Source: DATKZH01 sp964475955 (GTDB lineage: Bacteria; Planctomycetota; Planctomycetia; Pirellulales; Thermoguttaceae). From it: DNA of 64,000 nt. Positions 25,667-34,462 of this stretch are shown here, one piece after another. The notes beneath the pieces were generated by a model, which worked only from the letters and a program-made list of their open reading frames with translations, made no database searches and was not told the DNA's origin. Made by a program: the position numbers and the translations under genes. The stretch is from assembly GCA_964475955.1 (NCBI GenBank), contig CAYYZY010000006.1, forward strand, positions 1 to 64,000. Direction: 5' to 3'. Each line of letters opens with the position of its first letter. Position 1 is the stretch's first letter.

Positions 25667-26196
25667 CTTGCAGGCACTCCTTCTTCGTGGAAACCAGAAA
25701 CCATGTCTTGTCGACGCTCATTGCATCCCGATGGGTACGTGCGCTCGCCGAACCGCCGACCCGGCGCGCGCCGGCCCCCTCGGCCCGGCTCTTGCCCAAT
25801 CCTCTCCGCCGGTTTGTATCAGATCGCGCCCCGGCAGGCAACGGGGCGGGGTTAGCGCGCCGGTGCCGGTTTTGGTTGCGGGTCTGGGCCGGAACCTTGA
25901 GCGATCGGCCGTGGGGGACGTTTTCAGCTTGCCTGGGGCGATGGAGACGATGGAATCGTACACCGCTTCTTGATTCTCCGAATCCTTGCGCCCTCGACGC
26001 GTCTGCACGCCCTCCATTGGCCAGAAGCAGGACGAAATGGGGACCCTCGGACGCGAAAAACGCTCAGCCAACGCAAGTCTAACGGGCTTCTAACCGAGAG
26101 CTAGCGGGCTTCTGATCCGAGGCAGCTAGGCTGAAGAGTGCTTGCGTTTCCACACCGCTTGTTGTGCAACGCCGCCTGCCGAAAGGAGAAACGAGA
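25667..26196. other. Divergent spacer, sialate esterase / sulfotransferase remnant
   Basis: A 530-bp spacer. It contains two imperfect direct repeats of about 21 bp around 26076-26125 (AACGGGCTTCTAACCGAG and AGCGGGCTTCTGATCCGAG). Frames crossing it are not recognisable as proteins. A strong AAAGGAG precedes the sulfotransferase remnant. Confidence 0.5.
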
Positions 26197-26820
26197 ATGA
26201 GAGCCCATCACAATGAGTCGTCACCTGTGCTCGTCCTCGGCCACGGTCGCTCGGGAACCAGCATCTTCTCCCGCATTCTGCGCGACTACCTTGGAGTCGC
26301 GTTCGGCACGGAGGCGCAGTTCGTTGCCCGCTACTACCAGCGGCTTCGGATGTACGGAGATCTGCGCGACCCGGAAAACCTGGCGCGACTCGTCCGGCAC
26401 ATCACGACCGAAAGATGGTTCAAGCGGTCGCGAAAGTTCAACGATTTCCAGACGACGCCGGAGGCGATCCTTCGGGACGTCCGCGAGCCGACCTATCGCG
26501 GGGTACTGGACGCCGTGTTTCTCCAATTGGCGAAGCACCTGGGAATGTCGCGATGGGGAGACAAGACCCCGGACTATTGGCGACATCTCGACGTCATCGG
26601 CTCGCTCTTCCCCGACGCGCAACGCGACCCTCCCGGAGACAATCTGGTGGAGTCTTGACAACAAGGCGCGCCAATGGGCGCACCCGGAGTATTGGGCCGA
26701 CAACTGGTACAAGGCAAAGCTCCGCAGCCGAGACGCCCTGCGCATGGTCGGGTCCCTCGGGCTCGCATCGGGCTGCCGGCCAGGCGCCGATGTCCACCAA
26801 AGCACACAATCGGGAGCCTG
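26197..26820 (+). pseudogene. Sulfotransferase-family gene, frameshifted
   Basis: Start MRAHHNESSPVLVLGHGRSG (AAAGGAG upstream) has the PAPS 5'-phosphosulfate loop (HGRSGTS) of the sulfotransferase fold, and GTEAQFVARYYQRL, SRWGDKTPDYWRHL and VIGSLFPDAQ follow as in bacterial sulfotransferases. The frame then stops at 26658. Coding character resumes one frame over at about 26645 (DNKARQWAHPEYWADNWYKA) and fades by about 26765. The expected HIVRDGRD-like 3'-phosphate-binding block is missing between the two pieces, which implies a deletion plus frameshift. Probably inactive. Confidence 0.7.
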
Positions 26821-26851
26821 AACCGGGTTTCGTGCCCGTTCGCGCAACGCA

Positions 26852-26879
26852 AAACCCAGGGGCCGCAACCCCTGGGTTT
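26852..26879 (-). terminator. Intrinsic terminator for the glutamate-synthase-like gene
   Basis: A perfect 11-bp stem, AAACCCAGGGG / CCCCTGGGTTT, with a 6-base loop. On the minus strand the hairpin is followed by TTTT and lies 51 bp after the stop of the glutamate-synthase-like gene. It could also serve the plus strand. Confidence 0.75.
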
Positions 26880-26929
26880 GGAATTGCCGTGCTCCGCGGC
26901 GTCCCGGGCGGGCGCTCGGGGGGCGACGG

Positions 26930-28522
26930 TCAGGCGTCGAGGATGGCCTCGGCCTCGTCGCGGTAGGCGTCCATCACGAAGGGGATGCCGGTCACCTCGG
27001 CGCATTCCCGCGTGAGGCTCATGATCTCCTTGCGCGTAATCGACGGCACGTTGAAGCACCGCGCGCCGGCCATCAACTGCTGCAAGCCCACGGCGAGCTT
27101 CTGCGTGTACGAGAAGATGCCGATCGCGCCGAGCGGGATGTTCTCCATCTCGTCGTTGCCCACGACGTCGGCCACCTGCTCGTAGCAGACGAAGATCTCC
27201 TCGACCTTCGTGCCGTGCTGCGAGACCGTCTTCGGCAGCCCGCCGTTGTTCATCCAGTTCGCCAGGTTCTTGCCCACCATGCCGGGGATCATCAGCGCCC
27301 GGCCCATGCACACGGCCCGAACGTACGGGGCCCCGAGCGCCAGGCATTTGAAGATGTGGTCCTCGGCGCTGAAGCCGCCGGCGAAGGCCAAATCGGGCAC
27401 GCGCTCGCCCTTGGCCGCCAGCCGGTCGGCGAACTGCACGGCGGCCGAGTGGAGGTAGATGCTCGGCATGCCCCACTCCTCCATCATCCGCCAGGGGCTC
27501 ATGCCGGTGCCGCCGGGCGCGCCGTCGATCGTGAGCAGATCGATCTTCGCCTTGCTCCCCCACTTCATGGCCATGGCCAGCTCGCGCAGACCGTAGGCCC
27601 CGGTCTTCAGCGTGATCCGCTTGAATCCCAGGCCGCGGAGCCGGTCGCACTCGGCCAGGAAGCTCTCCTCGTCGACGAAGCCCAGACGGCTGTGCCGCTC
27701 GAACTGCTTGATGGCCCCCTCCTTGTAGCTCGACTGGATGATGGGGTTCGACGGGTCGGGCGTGACGATGTAGCCGCGGCGCTGCAACTCCAGGGCCCGC
27801 TCGAGCGAGTCGACCTTGATCTCGCCGCCGATGCACTTGGCGCCCTGGCCCCACTTCAGCTCGATCGTGTCGAGGCCGTGCTTGCGGCTCACGTACTCGG
27901 CCACGCCGAGCCGCGTGTCTTCCACGTTCATCTGCACGAGGATCTCGCCCAGCCCGCGGTGGTAACGCTTGTAGGTCTCGATGCGGCGGTCCATGTCGGG
28001 CGCCAGCGTGATCTTGCCGTTGGAGTCGAGCTCCAACGCCGGGTCGATCCCGCAGACGTTCTCCCCGCACACGGCCGTGATGCCCGTGATCGCCGCGCCG
28101 ATGGCGAAGTGTTCCCAGTTCTTTCGGGCGATCTCGGTTGAGCCGAGGGCGCCGGTAAACACGGGGGCCGCCATCTTGACCTTGCGGTCCCAGCCGTACT
28201 CGGACTCCACGCTGACCGAAGGGAACGTGCAGGTATCGGGGCTCGCGGCGGTGCCGTCGGGCAGACCGCGGCCGCCGAGTGCGTAGCCTTGGATGTTCAG
28301 GTGCGAATAGTCGACCGGATAGTCCTTGTCGCCGCCGGCGGTCACGTCGCCGAACGGGCCGGGGTAAATCAACTCGCGACCGCGGAAGGTCGCCTGAAAC
28401 ACCTCGCAGTTGCCGACGCAACCGTCGACGCAACGCGAGCAGAGCCCCGACTGGGGAACCACGCTTCGCGAGCGGTTCTTCGACACGGTGGCATCATTCG
28501 CGTTGGGCTTTTGCAGATTCAC
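26930..28522 (-). CDS. FMN-binding glutamate-synthase-like protein with N-terminal Cys cluster, 530 aa
   Basis: The TIM-barrel FMN domain of glutamate synthase (GltB domain 2/archaeal-type) is seen in GAKCIGGEIKVDSLERAL, the phosphate-binding IDGAPGGTGMSPWRMMEEW and LAFAGGFSAEDHIFKCLALG. The GTG start at 28522 lies behind AGGGAG. The N-terminus has a compact Cys cluster, LCSRCVDGCVGNCEVF (C-x2-C-x3-C-x3-C), which could bind an iron-sulfur centre. No amidotransferase or GltD (small subunit) partner is adjacent. The iron-sulfur flavoprotein operon ends 604 bp upstream on the same strand, so an electron-transfer link is possible but unproven. Confidence 0.85.
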   Translation of the reverse strand: MNLQKPNANDATVSKNRSRSVVPQSGLCSRCVDGCVGNCEVFQATFRGRELIYPGPFGDVTAGGDKDYPVDYSHLNIQGYALGGRGLPDGTAASPDTCTFPSVSVESEYGWDRKVKMAAPVFTGALGSTEIARKNWEHFAIGAAITGITAVCGENVCGIDPALELDSNGKITLAPDMDRRIETYKRYHRGLGEILVQMNVEDTRLGVAEYVSRKHGLDTIELKWGQGAKCIGGEIKVDSLERALELQRRGYIVTPDPSNPIIQSSYKEGAIKQFERHSRLGFVDEESFLAECDRLRGLGFKRITLKTGAYGLRELAMAMKWGSKAKIDLLTIDGAPGGTGMSPWRMMEEWGMPSIYLHSAAVQFADRLAAKGERVPDLAFAGGFSAEDHIFKCLALGAPYVRAVCMGRALMIPGMVGKNLANWMNNGGLPKTVSQHGTKVEEIFVCYEQVADVVGNDEMENIPLGAIGIFSYTQKLAVGLQQLMAGARCFNVPSITRKEIMSLTRECAEVTGIPFVMDAYRDEAEAILDA

Positions 28523-28772
28523 TTGCGTTCTCCCTTGGCACGGTATGGAAAGCGGTTTGGCCTCGTCGCGGCGACTCGTCGCGCTTCGCTCTGTCGGAAA
28601 ACGGGCACGGCAGCGCGATGTGTAGGGTGCGTGCTTGCACGCACGCCGAAAACCCGTGGTCGCCTACGGGTTTCCCGACAGAGCCCAGGCCGACGCCAAA
28701 CCGGCCCGATTTGATGCGAGGGACCATTAGTCGGAGCGCACCTTCAGAGCACTCTGCTTATCATGCCTTCTC

Positions 28773-28800
28773 ATCTTATCGACCCTCGATACTATTTCAA
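28773..28800 (-). promoter_or_regulatory. Promoter for the glutamate-synthase-like gene
   Basis: Minus-strand TTGAAA (28800-28795) and TAAGAT (28778-28773) with a 16-bp spacer. The leader would be about 240 nt. Confidence 0.45.
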
Positions 28801-28813
28801 TCCCTAAATTTAT

Positions 28814-28828
28814 TAATAGTAGCTATTA
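28814..28828. promoter_or_regulatory. Operator-like palindrome upstream of the -35 box
   Basis: TAATAG-TAG-CTATTA is a perfect 6-bp inverted repeat in an AT-rich patch, 13 bp upstream of the candidate -35 box. A second short one, TTAG-CGATA-CTAA, follows at 28826-28838. Both could bind a regulator. Confidence 0.4.
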
Positions 28829-29126
28829 GCGATACTAATATCGTCGCGAGGCTTGCCGATCGCAGGGCTGGAAAGGGGAAGAAGGCAAAGCGAAAAGACT
28901 CGGTTCAAGTCGTCAACGGCTCGGCGAGCACGCTGCTGCCCAACGCGCTGTAGGGGACGGGGCGAGGTCCCTTCCCTGCGAGACTGGCCAAATCACGGAA
29001 CGGGACGGAGCCCGTTCGCTACAGGATTGGCCGGATTGCGGAATGCGGCGGAGTCCGTTCGGAACAGGATCGGTGCCGAGGCAGGGGCCGACCTCGACGA
29101 GCGGCACTCCAAATCTCGTCGCCGCC

Positions 29127-29816
29127 CTACTCCGGCGCGCGCGAGCAGCCGAAGCCGGCGCCCAGCTCGCACTGCACGCAGGTTTCGGGCATGGTTTCCA
29201 CCATGGAGAGCTGCGACTCGCATCGTCCGCAGAGGAACTCCTCGCCGGGCTTCATCGGCCCGGGGCACGGCGGGATCGTCATCGGGCAGAGATCGATGCA
29301 ACTGTGGCAGCGCTTGCAGAAGTCGGGCCGCTTGCCCAGGGGGAAGTCGACCTCCCGATCGGCGCCCCGGCCCACGAATCCCAGGGCCTTGGCCTGCCAC
29401 ATGTCTTCGCACACCCGCACGCAGCGGCCGCACTGCACGCACTCCACGTTGTGGAACGGGTAGCGGACCTCCCGAACGCCGCATCGCACGGCCAGATCCT
29501 GGATCGCCTTGGAATTCGGCGCCTCGGCCACCAGAAGCTCCGCCAGGTTGCGCCGCAAACGGACGATCTTCTCGCTGTGGGTCTCGACGACCAGGCCCTC
29601 GGCGGCCTCGAGCGTGCAGGAGGTCGTCACCTTGCGCCGCCCATTCTTCACGATTTCCACCACGCACAGCCGGCAGGCCCCCAACGCGGGGAAGCCGGGC
29701 ATGTGGCACAGGTGCGGGATGCACACGCCGTACTCCAAGGCCGTGTCGAGCACCGTGGCCCCCTTGACCGCGCGGACCTGGGCCCCGTTGAGCGTGATCG
29801 TCACGTACTCCTGCAT
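29127..29816 (-). CDS. Iron-sulfur subunit, NuoG-N-terminal/HoxU-like, 229 aa
   Basis: Electron-transfer subunit resembling the N-terminal part of NuoG or the HydA/HoxU diaphorase subunit. The [2Fe-2S] domain is clear (DTALEYGVCIPHLCHM, LGACRLCVVEI, TTSCTLEA). CVQCGRCVRVCEDM and CKRCHSCIDLCPM bind further clusters. An additional Cys-rich tail has FLCGRCESQL and TCVQCELGAGFGCSR. There is no H-cluster, molybdopterin or NiFe domain, so the protein is an electron conduit rather than a hydrogenase. Last gene of the operon, 12 bp after the NuoF-like gene. Confidence 0.88.
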   Translation of the reverse strand: MQEYVTITLNGAQVRAVKGATVLDTALEYGVCIPHLCHMPGFPALGACRLCVVEIVKNGRRKVTTSCTLEAAEGLVVETHSEKIVRLRRNLAELLVAEAPNSKAIQDLAVRCGVREVRYPFHNVECVQCGRCVRVCEDMWQAKALGFVGRGADREVDFPLGKRPDFCKRCHSCIDLCPMTIPPCPGPMKPGEEFLCGRCESQLSMVETMPETCVQCELGAGFGCSRAPE

Positions 29817-29828
29817 CGAAAGACTCCT

Positions 29829-31679
29829 CTAGACAAGCGCCACCGCGTCGAGCTTGCACGTTTCCCGGCAGATGCCGCACTTGGTGCAGGTCTCCGCGTC
29901 GATCGAATGGGCCTCTTTCTTCTCGCCCGTGATGGCCCCGTGGGGGCACGCCGTCAGGCACGCGCCGCAGCCGGTACACTTCTCCGGGTCGATGGCGTAC
30001 TGGACGAGCGCGCGGCACACGCCCGCCGGGCACCGCCGCTCGTGGATGTGCGCCTCGTATTCCTCCCGGAAGTAGCGGAGCGTGGAGAGCACCGGGTTGG
30101 CCGCCGTCTTCCCCAGCCCGCAGAGCGATTCGGCCACCGTGTCGCTGAGGTCGACCAGCAGGTCGAGCTGCTCGGGCCGGCCGCGCCCTTCGGTGACGTC
30201 GGTGACGATTTCGAGCATTCGGGCGACGCCGACGCGGCAGGGCACGCACTTGCCGCACGACTCGTCCTGGAGGAACCCGAGGAAGTACTTGGCCACGTCG
30301 ACCATGCAGGTCTTCTCGTCCATCACGACCATGCCGCCGGAGCCGACCATCGAGCCCGCCTCGGCGAGGGTCTCGAAATCGACCGGCAGGTCGAACCGGC
30401 TCACGGGCAGGCAGCCGCCGGAGGGACCGCCGGTCTGGACCGCCTTGATCGCCGCGCCGTCGACCTGCCCCCCGCCGACGTCGAAGATGATCTTGCGGAG
30501 CGTGGTCCCCATGGCGACTTCGATCAGGCCGGTGTTCTTCACCTGGCCGGTCAGGGCGAAGATCTTGGTCCCCTTGCTCGTTTGGGTGCCCTTGGCGGCG
30601 AACCACTCCGGGCCGTTCTGGAGGATGCCCGGCACGTTGGCCCAGGTCTCCACGTTGTTCAGATTCGAGGGCCGGTTCCACAGGCCCTGCTCCACGGTGT
30701 GCACGTCCTTGGGCCGGGGCTCGCCCACCTTGCCCTCCAGCGAGGCCATCAGGGCCGTCGATTCACCGGTCACGAAGGCCCCCGCCCCCCGCGAAATCTG
30801 CACGTCGAAGGAGAACCCGCTCCCCAGGATGTTCTCGCCGAGCACGCCAAGCTCCCGGGCCTGCTCGATCGCCAGCCGGGCGTGGCGCAGGGCCAGCGGG
30901 TACTCGTTGCGCACGTAGATGTAGCCTTCCTGCGCCCCAATGGCGTACGCGCCGATGATCATCCCTTCCAGCACGGCGTGCGGATTGCCCTCCAGGATGC
31001 TGCGGTCCATGTAGGCGCCGGGATCGCCCTCGTCGGCGTTGCAGATCACATATTTCGACTCGCCCTTTGCCGCCCGGCAGGCTTCCCACTTCCGGCCCGT
31101 TGGGTACCCACCGCCCCCGCGGCCCCGCAGGCCCGAGGCCTGGATATCCCGGATCACCTCCTCGGGCGTCATGTCGCGGAGGACCGTGGCCAGGGCCAAA
31201 TAGCCGCCCCCCGCGACGTACTCCTGGATCGAGGTCGGGTCGACCCCCTGGTTCTGCGAGATCAGCACCCGATCCTGCGCCGCGTAGAACGGGATCTCCT
31301 GCTGTGTACGCACCTTCTCGCCCGAGATCGGATCGGTGTAGAGCAGGCGTTCGATCACCTCGCCCCGGGCGACCGTTCGGGAGACGATCTCGGCGGCGGC
31401 GTCGGGCTTCAGGTGGCAGTAGAAGAGGCCCCCCGGCTCGACGATCATCAGCGGCCCCTGCTCGCAGAAGCCGTGGCAGCCGGTCACCCGCACACGCACG
31501 CGGTCGCTGAACCCCTGGCGGTCGAGTTCATCCCTGACGGCGTTGACCACGGCGAGGCAGCCCGACGCCTGGCAGCCGGTCCCGCCGCACATCGTCAGCG
31601 TGGTCGTGATGGCGTCTTCGCCCGCGGTCAGCTCGCGCCGCAGGCCGGCAAGGTCGTCGATAGTCGCGATCTTAGGCAC
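29829..31679 (-). CDS. NADH-binding flavoprotein subunit, NuoF/HydB/HndC-like, 616 aa
   Basis: Oxidises NADH with FMN and passes electrons to iron-sulfur clusters. Domain order: an N-terminal thioredoxin-like [2Fe-2S] domain (MCGGTGCQASGC, VTGCHGFCEQGP); the NADH/FMN core (GRGGGGYPTGRKWEAC, CNADEGDPGAYMDRS, GRPSNLNNVETW-like block); the [4Fe-4S] site ESCGKCVPCRVG; and a C-terminal two-cluster ferredoxin (CTGCGACLTACPHGA, CTKCGICRETCKLDA). This extended layout is that of HydB/HndC-type subunits of bifurcating enzymes, not of respiratory NuoF. The GTG start overlaps the upstream NuoE-like stop by 8 bp, so translation is coupled. Confidence 0.93.
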   Translation of the reverse strand: MPKIATIDDLAGLRRELTAGEDAITTTLTMCGGTGCQASGCLAVVNAVRDELDRQGFSDRVRVRVTGCHGFCEQGPLMIVEPGGLFYCHLKPDAAAEIVSRTVARGEVIERLLYTDPISGEKVRTQQEIPFYAAQDRVLISQNQGVDPTSIQEYVAGGGYLALATVLRDMTPEEVIRDIQASGLRGRGGGGYPTGRKWEACRAAKGESKYVICNADEGDPGAYMDRSILEGNPHAVLEGMIIGAYAIGAQEGYIYVRNEYPLALRHARLAIEQARELGVLGENILGSGFSFDVQISRGAGAFVTGESTALMASLEGKVGEPRPKDVHTVEQGLWNRPSNLNNVETWANVPGILQNGPEWFAAKGTQTSKGTKIFALTGQVKNTGLIEVAMGTTLRKIIFDVGGGQVDGAAIKAVQTGGPSGGCLPVSRFDLPVDFETLAEAGSMVGSGGMVVMDEKTCMVDVAKYFLGFLQDESCGKCVPCRVGVARMLEIVTDVTEGRGRPEQLDLLVDLSDTVAESLCGLGKTAANPVLSTLRYFREEYEAHIHERRCPAGVCRALVQYAIDPEKCTGCGACLTACPHGAITGEKKEAHSIDAETCTKCGICRETCKLDAVALV

Positions 31680-32160
31680 TGGTCGGAACCTCCTCGTCCG
31701 CCTGGCGGACCGACTGGATGAGTTTGCGCAGCTTGCGGGGCGTCATGTGGTCGTGGTACTGGCCGTCCAGCACGACGACGGGCCCCAGCGCGCAGGCGCC
31801 GAGGCAGTTGACCGTCTCCACGGTGAACGCCCCGTCCTCGGTGGTCTCGCCCGGATCGACGCCGAGCTGCCCGAGCACCTCGTCGAGCATGCGCGGCGCG
31901 CCCCGCACGTGGCAGGCCGTGCCCATGCACGCGGTGATCAGGTGCCTTCCGCGCGGGCTGAGGCTGAAGGCCTTATAGAAGTTGGCCACGCGGTAGACTT
32001 CGATCAGCGGCACGCCGAGACGCTCGGAGACCAGCGACATCGCGTCCTCCGACAGGTAGCCGTGCGACTCCTGCAAGTCTTGTAGGACCTCGATCAGTTG
32101 GCTCGGCGTCCCTTCTCGGTCACGCACGATTTCTTCGACCGTGGGTACGGTGGTTGCCAT
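31672..32160 (-). CDS. [2Fe-2S] thioredoxin-like subunit, NuoE/HydC/HndA-like, 162 aa
   Basis: Small subunit pairing with the NuoF-like flavoprotein. The start at 32160 follows AGGAG. Helical N-terminus (LIEVLQDLQESHGYLSEDAM) and RVANFYKAFSLSPRG precede the cluster-binding Cys: CMGTAC (C-x4-C) and CLGAC (C-x3-C), the NuoE pattern. First gene of a three-gene operon; its stop overlaps the next start by 8 bp. Cytoplasmic. Confidence 0.93.
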   Translation of the reverse strand: MATTVPTVEEIVRDREGTPSQLIEVLQDLQESHGYLSEDAMSLVSERLGVPLIEVYRVANFYKAFSLSPRGRHLITACMGTACHVRGAPRMLDEVLGQLGVDPGETTEDGAFTVETVNCLGACALGPVVVLDGQYHDHMTPRKLRKLIQSVRQADEEVPTSA

Positions 32161-32253
32161 ACGCAACTCCTCTGGGCCTCGCGGGGTCAATCGATTCGAT
32201 GAGACGTCTGGTGAGCTGGCAGAACCCGGAAGATGGGGCGGAAGCAGGCTCGT

Positions 32254-32282
32254 AATATAAGCAGCGCTGATGCAAACTGCAA
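32254..32282 (-). promoter_or_regulatory. Promoter-like element for the diaphorase operon
   Basis: Minus-strand TTGCAG (32282-32277) and TATATT (32259-32254) with a 17-bp spacer. The -10 box matches 5 of 6; the -35 box is weak. It lies 94 bp upstream of the first gene. Confidence 0.4.
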
Positions 32283-32640
32283 GCCTGAGTGATTCATTTC
32301 CACGCGTCATCCGATCGTCCGAGGAATTTCGCGCAAAAATTTCCGCGAAGATCGCTAGCATGCTGCTTATTGAATCAGGGAAACGGCCGAAGCGGCAGCA
32401 GATCGACCGGGCAAGGCCGCGGATAACGTGCCCCTTGCGGCGGATTTCAAGAAGCCCAGCTAATGCGCGTAAGAAGCTACGCTGATAGCCGAATCCCCCT
32501 GAACCAGGCTGCGCCTCCCTACGGTTGCGACGCTGCGCGGCGTCACCTTGCGCAGCCCACTTTGCAGCGCGTTGGGCTTCGATGGCTACGCACACGGAAG
32601 CTCGCTGCGCTCGACGCCGGGCACGATCGGATGCGGCAAC

Positions 32641-32670
32641 TTGCAGCCGCCGCGCGAGTCCGCCTAAAAT
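32641..32670 (+). promoter_or_regulatory. Promoter-like element for the sulfatase
   Basis: TTGCAG (32641-32646) and TAAAAT (32665-32670) with an 18-bp spacer. The start codon lies 50 bp downstream of the -10 box. Confidence 0.4.
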
Positions 32671-32720
32671 GCCCGAAGCAGCGCATCCCTCAGTTTTTCC
32701 GTGCTCAAGGAGTCAACGCG

Positions 32721-34223
32721 ATGTTCTCTTTCCACGGTGCTTTCGACGATGGTGGCGGCGGCGGCGCGATCTGCCTCCGGCGGGCCTTGAGAAGGCTCGT
32801 CGTCGTGGGGGCGGCGGTCGTGGCTGCGGCCGGCGTGGTGCGGGCGGAACCGTCTTCCGGACCGGCCGAGCGGCCGAACTTGCTGTTCATCGTCACGGAT
32901 CAGCAGTCCGCCGGCATGATGAGCTGCGCGGGCAACGAGTATCTGCACACGCCCGGCATGGACAGCCTCGCCGCGACCGGCGCCCGGTTCGAGCGGGCGT
33001 ACGCCACGAACCCGGTGTGCGTCCCGTCGCGCATGAGCATGTTCACCGGCCACATGCCCACCCACTTCGGCATGCGATCGAACGACGAGGGGCGCCACCG
33101 GGCGCCCGAGTCGGCGATCGAGCAGGCGATGGGCTGGATCTTTCGCAACGCGGGCTACGAGACGGCCTTCGGCGGCAAGACCCACTGGATGCGCGGCATG
33201 ACGCCCGAGTCGATCGGGTTCACCTCGCTCACCCGCGACCAGCGCGCGGGCCTGGCCGAGGCGTGCGTCGACTTTCTCGAGCGGGAGCACGAGAAGCCGT
33301 TCCTGCTGGTCGCCTCGTTCATCAACCCGCACGATATCTGCTACATGGCCATCGACGACTACACGCGCGTCGAGGGCAAGCCCGTGATGTACCCCAAGAG
33401 CCGGGTGGAACGGGAGCGCCTGGCCGAGGCGCTGGAACGGCCCGACGGGGTCGGCCGCAAGGAGTTCTTCGCCCGGCTCTGCCCGCCGCTTCCGGCCAAC
33501 TTCGAGGTGCCGGCCCTGGAGCCGGAGTGCATCACGGAGCGGTACCTCGGCGTGAGGGCGTTCCGGGTGTACGCGCGCACGCAGTGGTCCGAGGAGCGGT
33601 GGCGCGAGCACCGCTGGGCCTATTGCCGGCTCACGGAGATGGTCGACGCGCAGATCGCCCAGGTGCTCGACGCGCTTCGGCGTGCCGGGCTGGAAGAGGA
33701 GACGGTCGTCGTCTTCACCAGCGACCACGGCGACCTCGACTCGGCCCACCGGCTGGAGCACAAGTCGGTCCTTTATGAGGAGGCCGCCCGGGTGCCGCTC
33801 CTGGTGAGCCGCAAAGGCGTCACCCGGCCGGGCTTGGTCGACGAGGAGCACCTCGTGTCGGTGGGGCTCGACCTGATTCCCACGCTGTGCGACTACGCGG
33901 GCATCGAGCCGCCGGCCGGTCTGCGCGGTCGGAGCGTTCGCCCCTTGGCCGAGGGGCGCGAGCCGGAGTCGTGGCGCGACGACGTGGTCGTGGAGAGCCG
34001 GGCCGGGCGCATGCTGCGCACCGACCGCTTCAAGTACGTGGTCTACGAGAGCGGCGAGCACCGCGAGCAGCTTACCGACCTGGCCGCCGACCCCGGCGAG
34101 ATGCAGAACCTGGCCGAAACGCCCGAGTTCCAGGACGTCCTCACCGAGCACCGCCGCCGGCTGCGCCGCTGGGTCGAGGAGACCGGCGACCAGATCGCCG
34201 CGCCCTACGTGCCCGAGCCGTGA
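32721..34223 (+). CDS. Secreted formylglycine-dependent sulfatase, 500 aa
   Basis: Type I sulfatase hydrolysing sulfate esters, probably on polysaccharides. The ATG at 32721 follows AAGGAG. A long signal peptide (basic stretch LRRALRRL, then VVVGAAVVAAAGVV) ends near residue 42. The N-terminal metal-binding strand LLFIVTDQQ is followed by the C-x-P-S-R motif CVPSRMSMFTG at residues 100 onward; Cys100 would be converted to formylglycine. INPHDI and FTSDHGD supply further active-site residues. Length is typical. The maturase (sulfatase-modifying enzyme) is not in the window. Confidence 0.95.
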   Translation: MFSFHGAFDDGGGGGAICLRRALRRLVVVGAAVVAAAGVVRAEPSSGPAERPNLLFIVTDQQSAGMMSCAGNEYLHTPGMDSLAATGARFERAYATNPVCVPSRMSMFTGHMPTHFGMRSNDEGRHRAPESAIEQAMGWIFRNAGYETAFGGKTHWMRGMTPESIGFTSLTRDQRAGLAEACVDFLEREHEKPFLLVASFINPHDICYMAIDDYTRVEGKPVMYPKSRVERERLAEALERPDGVGRKEFFARLCPPLPANFEVPALEPECITERYLGVRAFRVYARTQWSEERWREHRWAYCRLTEMVDAQIAQVLDALRRAGLEEETVVVFTSDHGDLDSAHRLEHKSVLYEEAARVPLLVSRKGVTRPGLVDEEHLVSVGLDLIPTLCDYAGIEPPAGLRGRSVRPLAEGREPESWRDDVVVESRAGRMLRTDRFKYVVYESGEHREQLTDLAADPGEMQNLAETPEFQDVLTEHRRRLRRWVEETGDQIAAPYVPEP

Positions 34224-34462
34224 CGTTCCGTTCCCCGACGTTTAGGCTTTTTCATTGTGGGTCGAGGTTTACGAGACCCACGCGCAAACCGACAGAATCT
34301 GGAGCGAACGCCCTCTGCGGCGTTCCGGCCCTCGGGAATTTCGGAGCGGCACAGAGGCACCTCGCTACAGAATCCCGGAACGGCATGAAGGCCGTTCCCT
34401 ACAGTCGTAGCGAGTGAGCCATGGAATTTCGCACCGTGATTTGGCCGTCCGAAAGGATGTCG
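34224..34462. repeat. Spacer with palindromic repeats
   Basis: Contains a GTGGGTCGAGG-family palindrome at 34256-34283 and, around 34350-34410, a GGAACGG-x-AAGGCCGTTCC palindrome resembling those near 28990. No gene was seen. Confidence 0.6.

Larger units (their letters stand above)
28523..29126. other. Spacer with AT-rich control region and palindromic repeats
   Basis: A 604-bp spacer. It includes a palindromic repeat at 28621-28648 (TAGGGTGCGTGC then its complement), an AT-rich block at about 28740-28850 with promoter and palindromes, and diverged repeats at 28940-29075 of the form GGAACGG-x-GAGCCCGTTC. No gene was seen; open frames here are not coding. Confidence 0.6.
32161..32720. other. 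Divergent control region, diaphorase operon / sulfatase
   Basis: A 560-bp spacer with one promoter-like element facing each way (listed separately). An AT-rich stretch lies at 32325-32375. An in-frame extension upstream of the sulfatase start has no coding character. No gene was seen. Confidence 0.55.

Noticed and set aside
25687..26082. Protein-coding gene in the spacer before the sulfotransferase remnant
   Set aside because: Open frames on both strands are low-complexity Arg/Pro/Ser without motifs, a ribosome site or recognisable homology.
29127..31679. Respiratory complex I genes
   Set aside because: Only NuoE/F/G-N-like parts occur, with HydB/HndC-type extra ferredoxin domains and no membrane or quinone-module genes.
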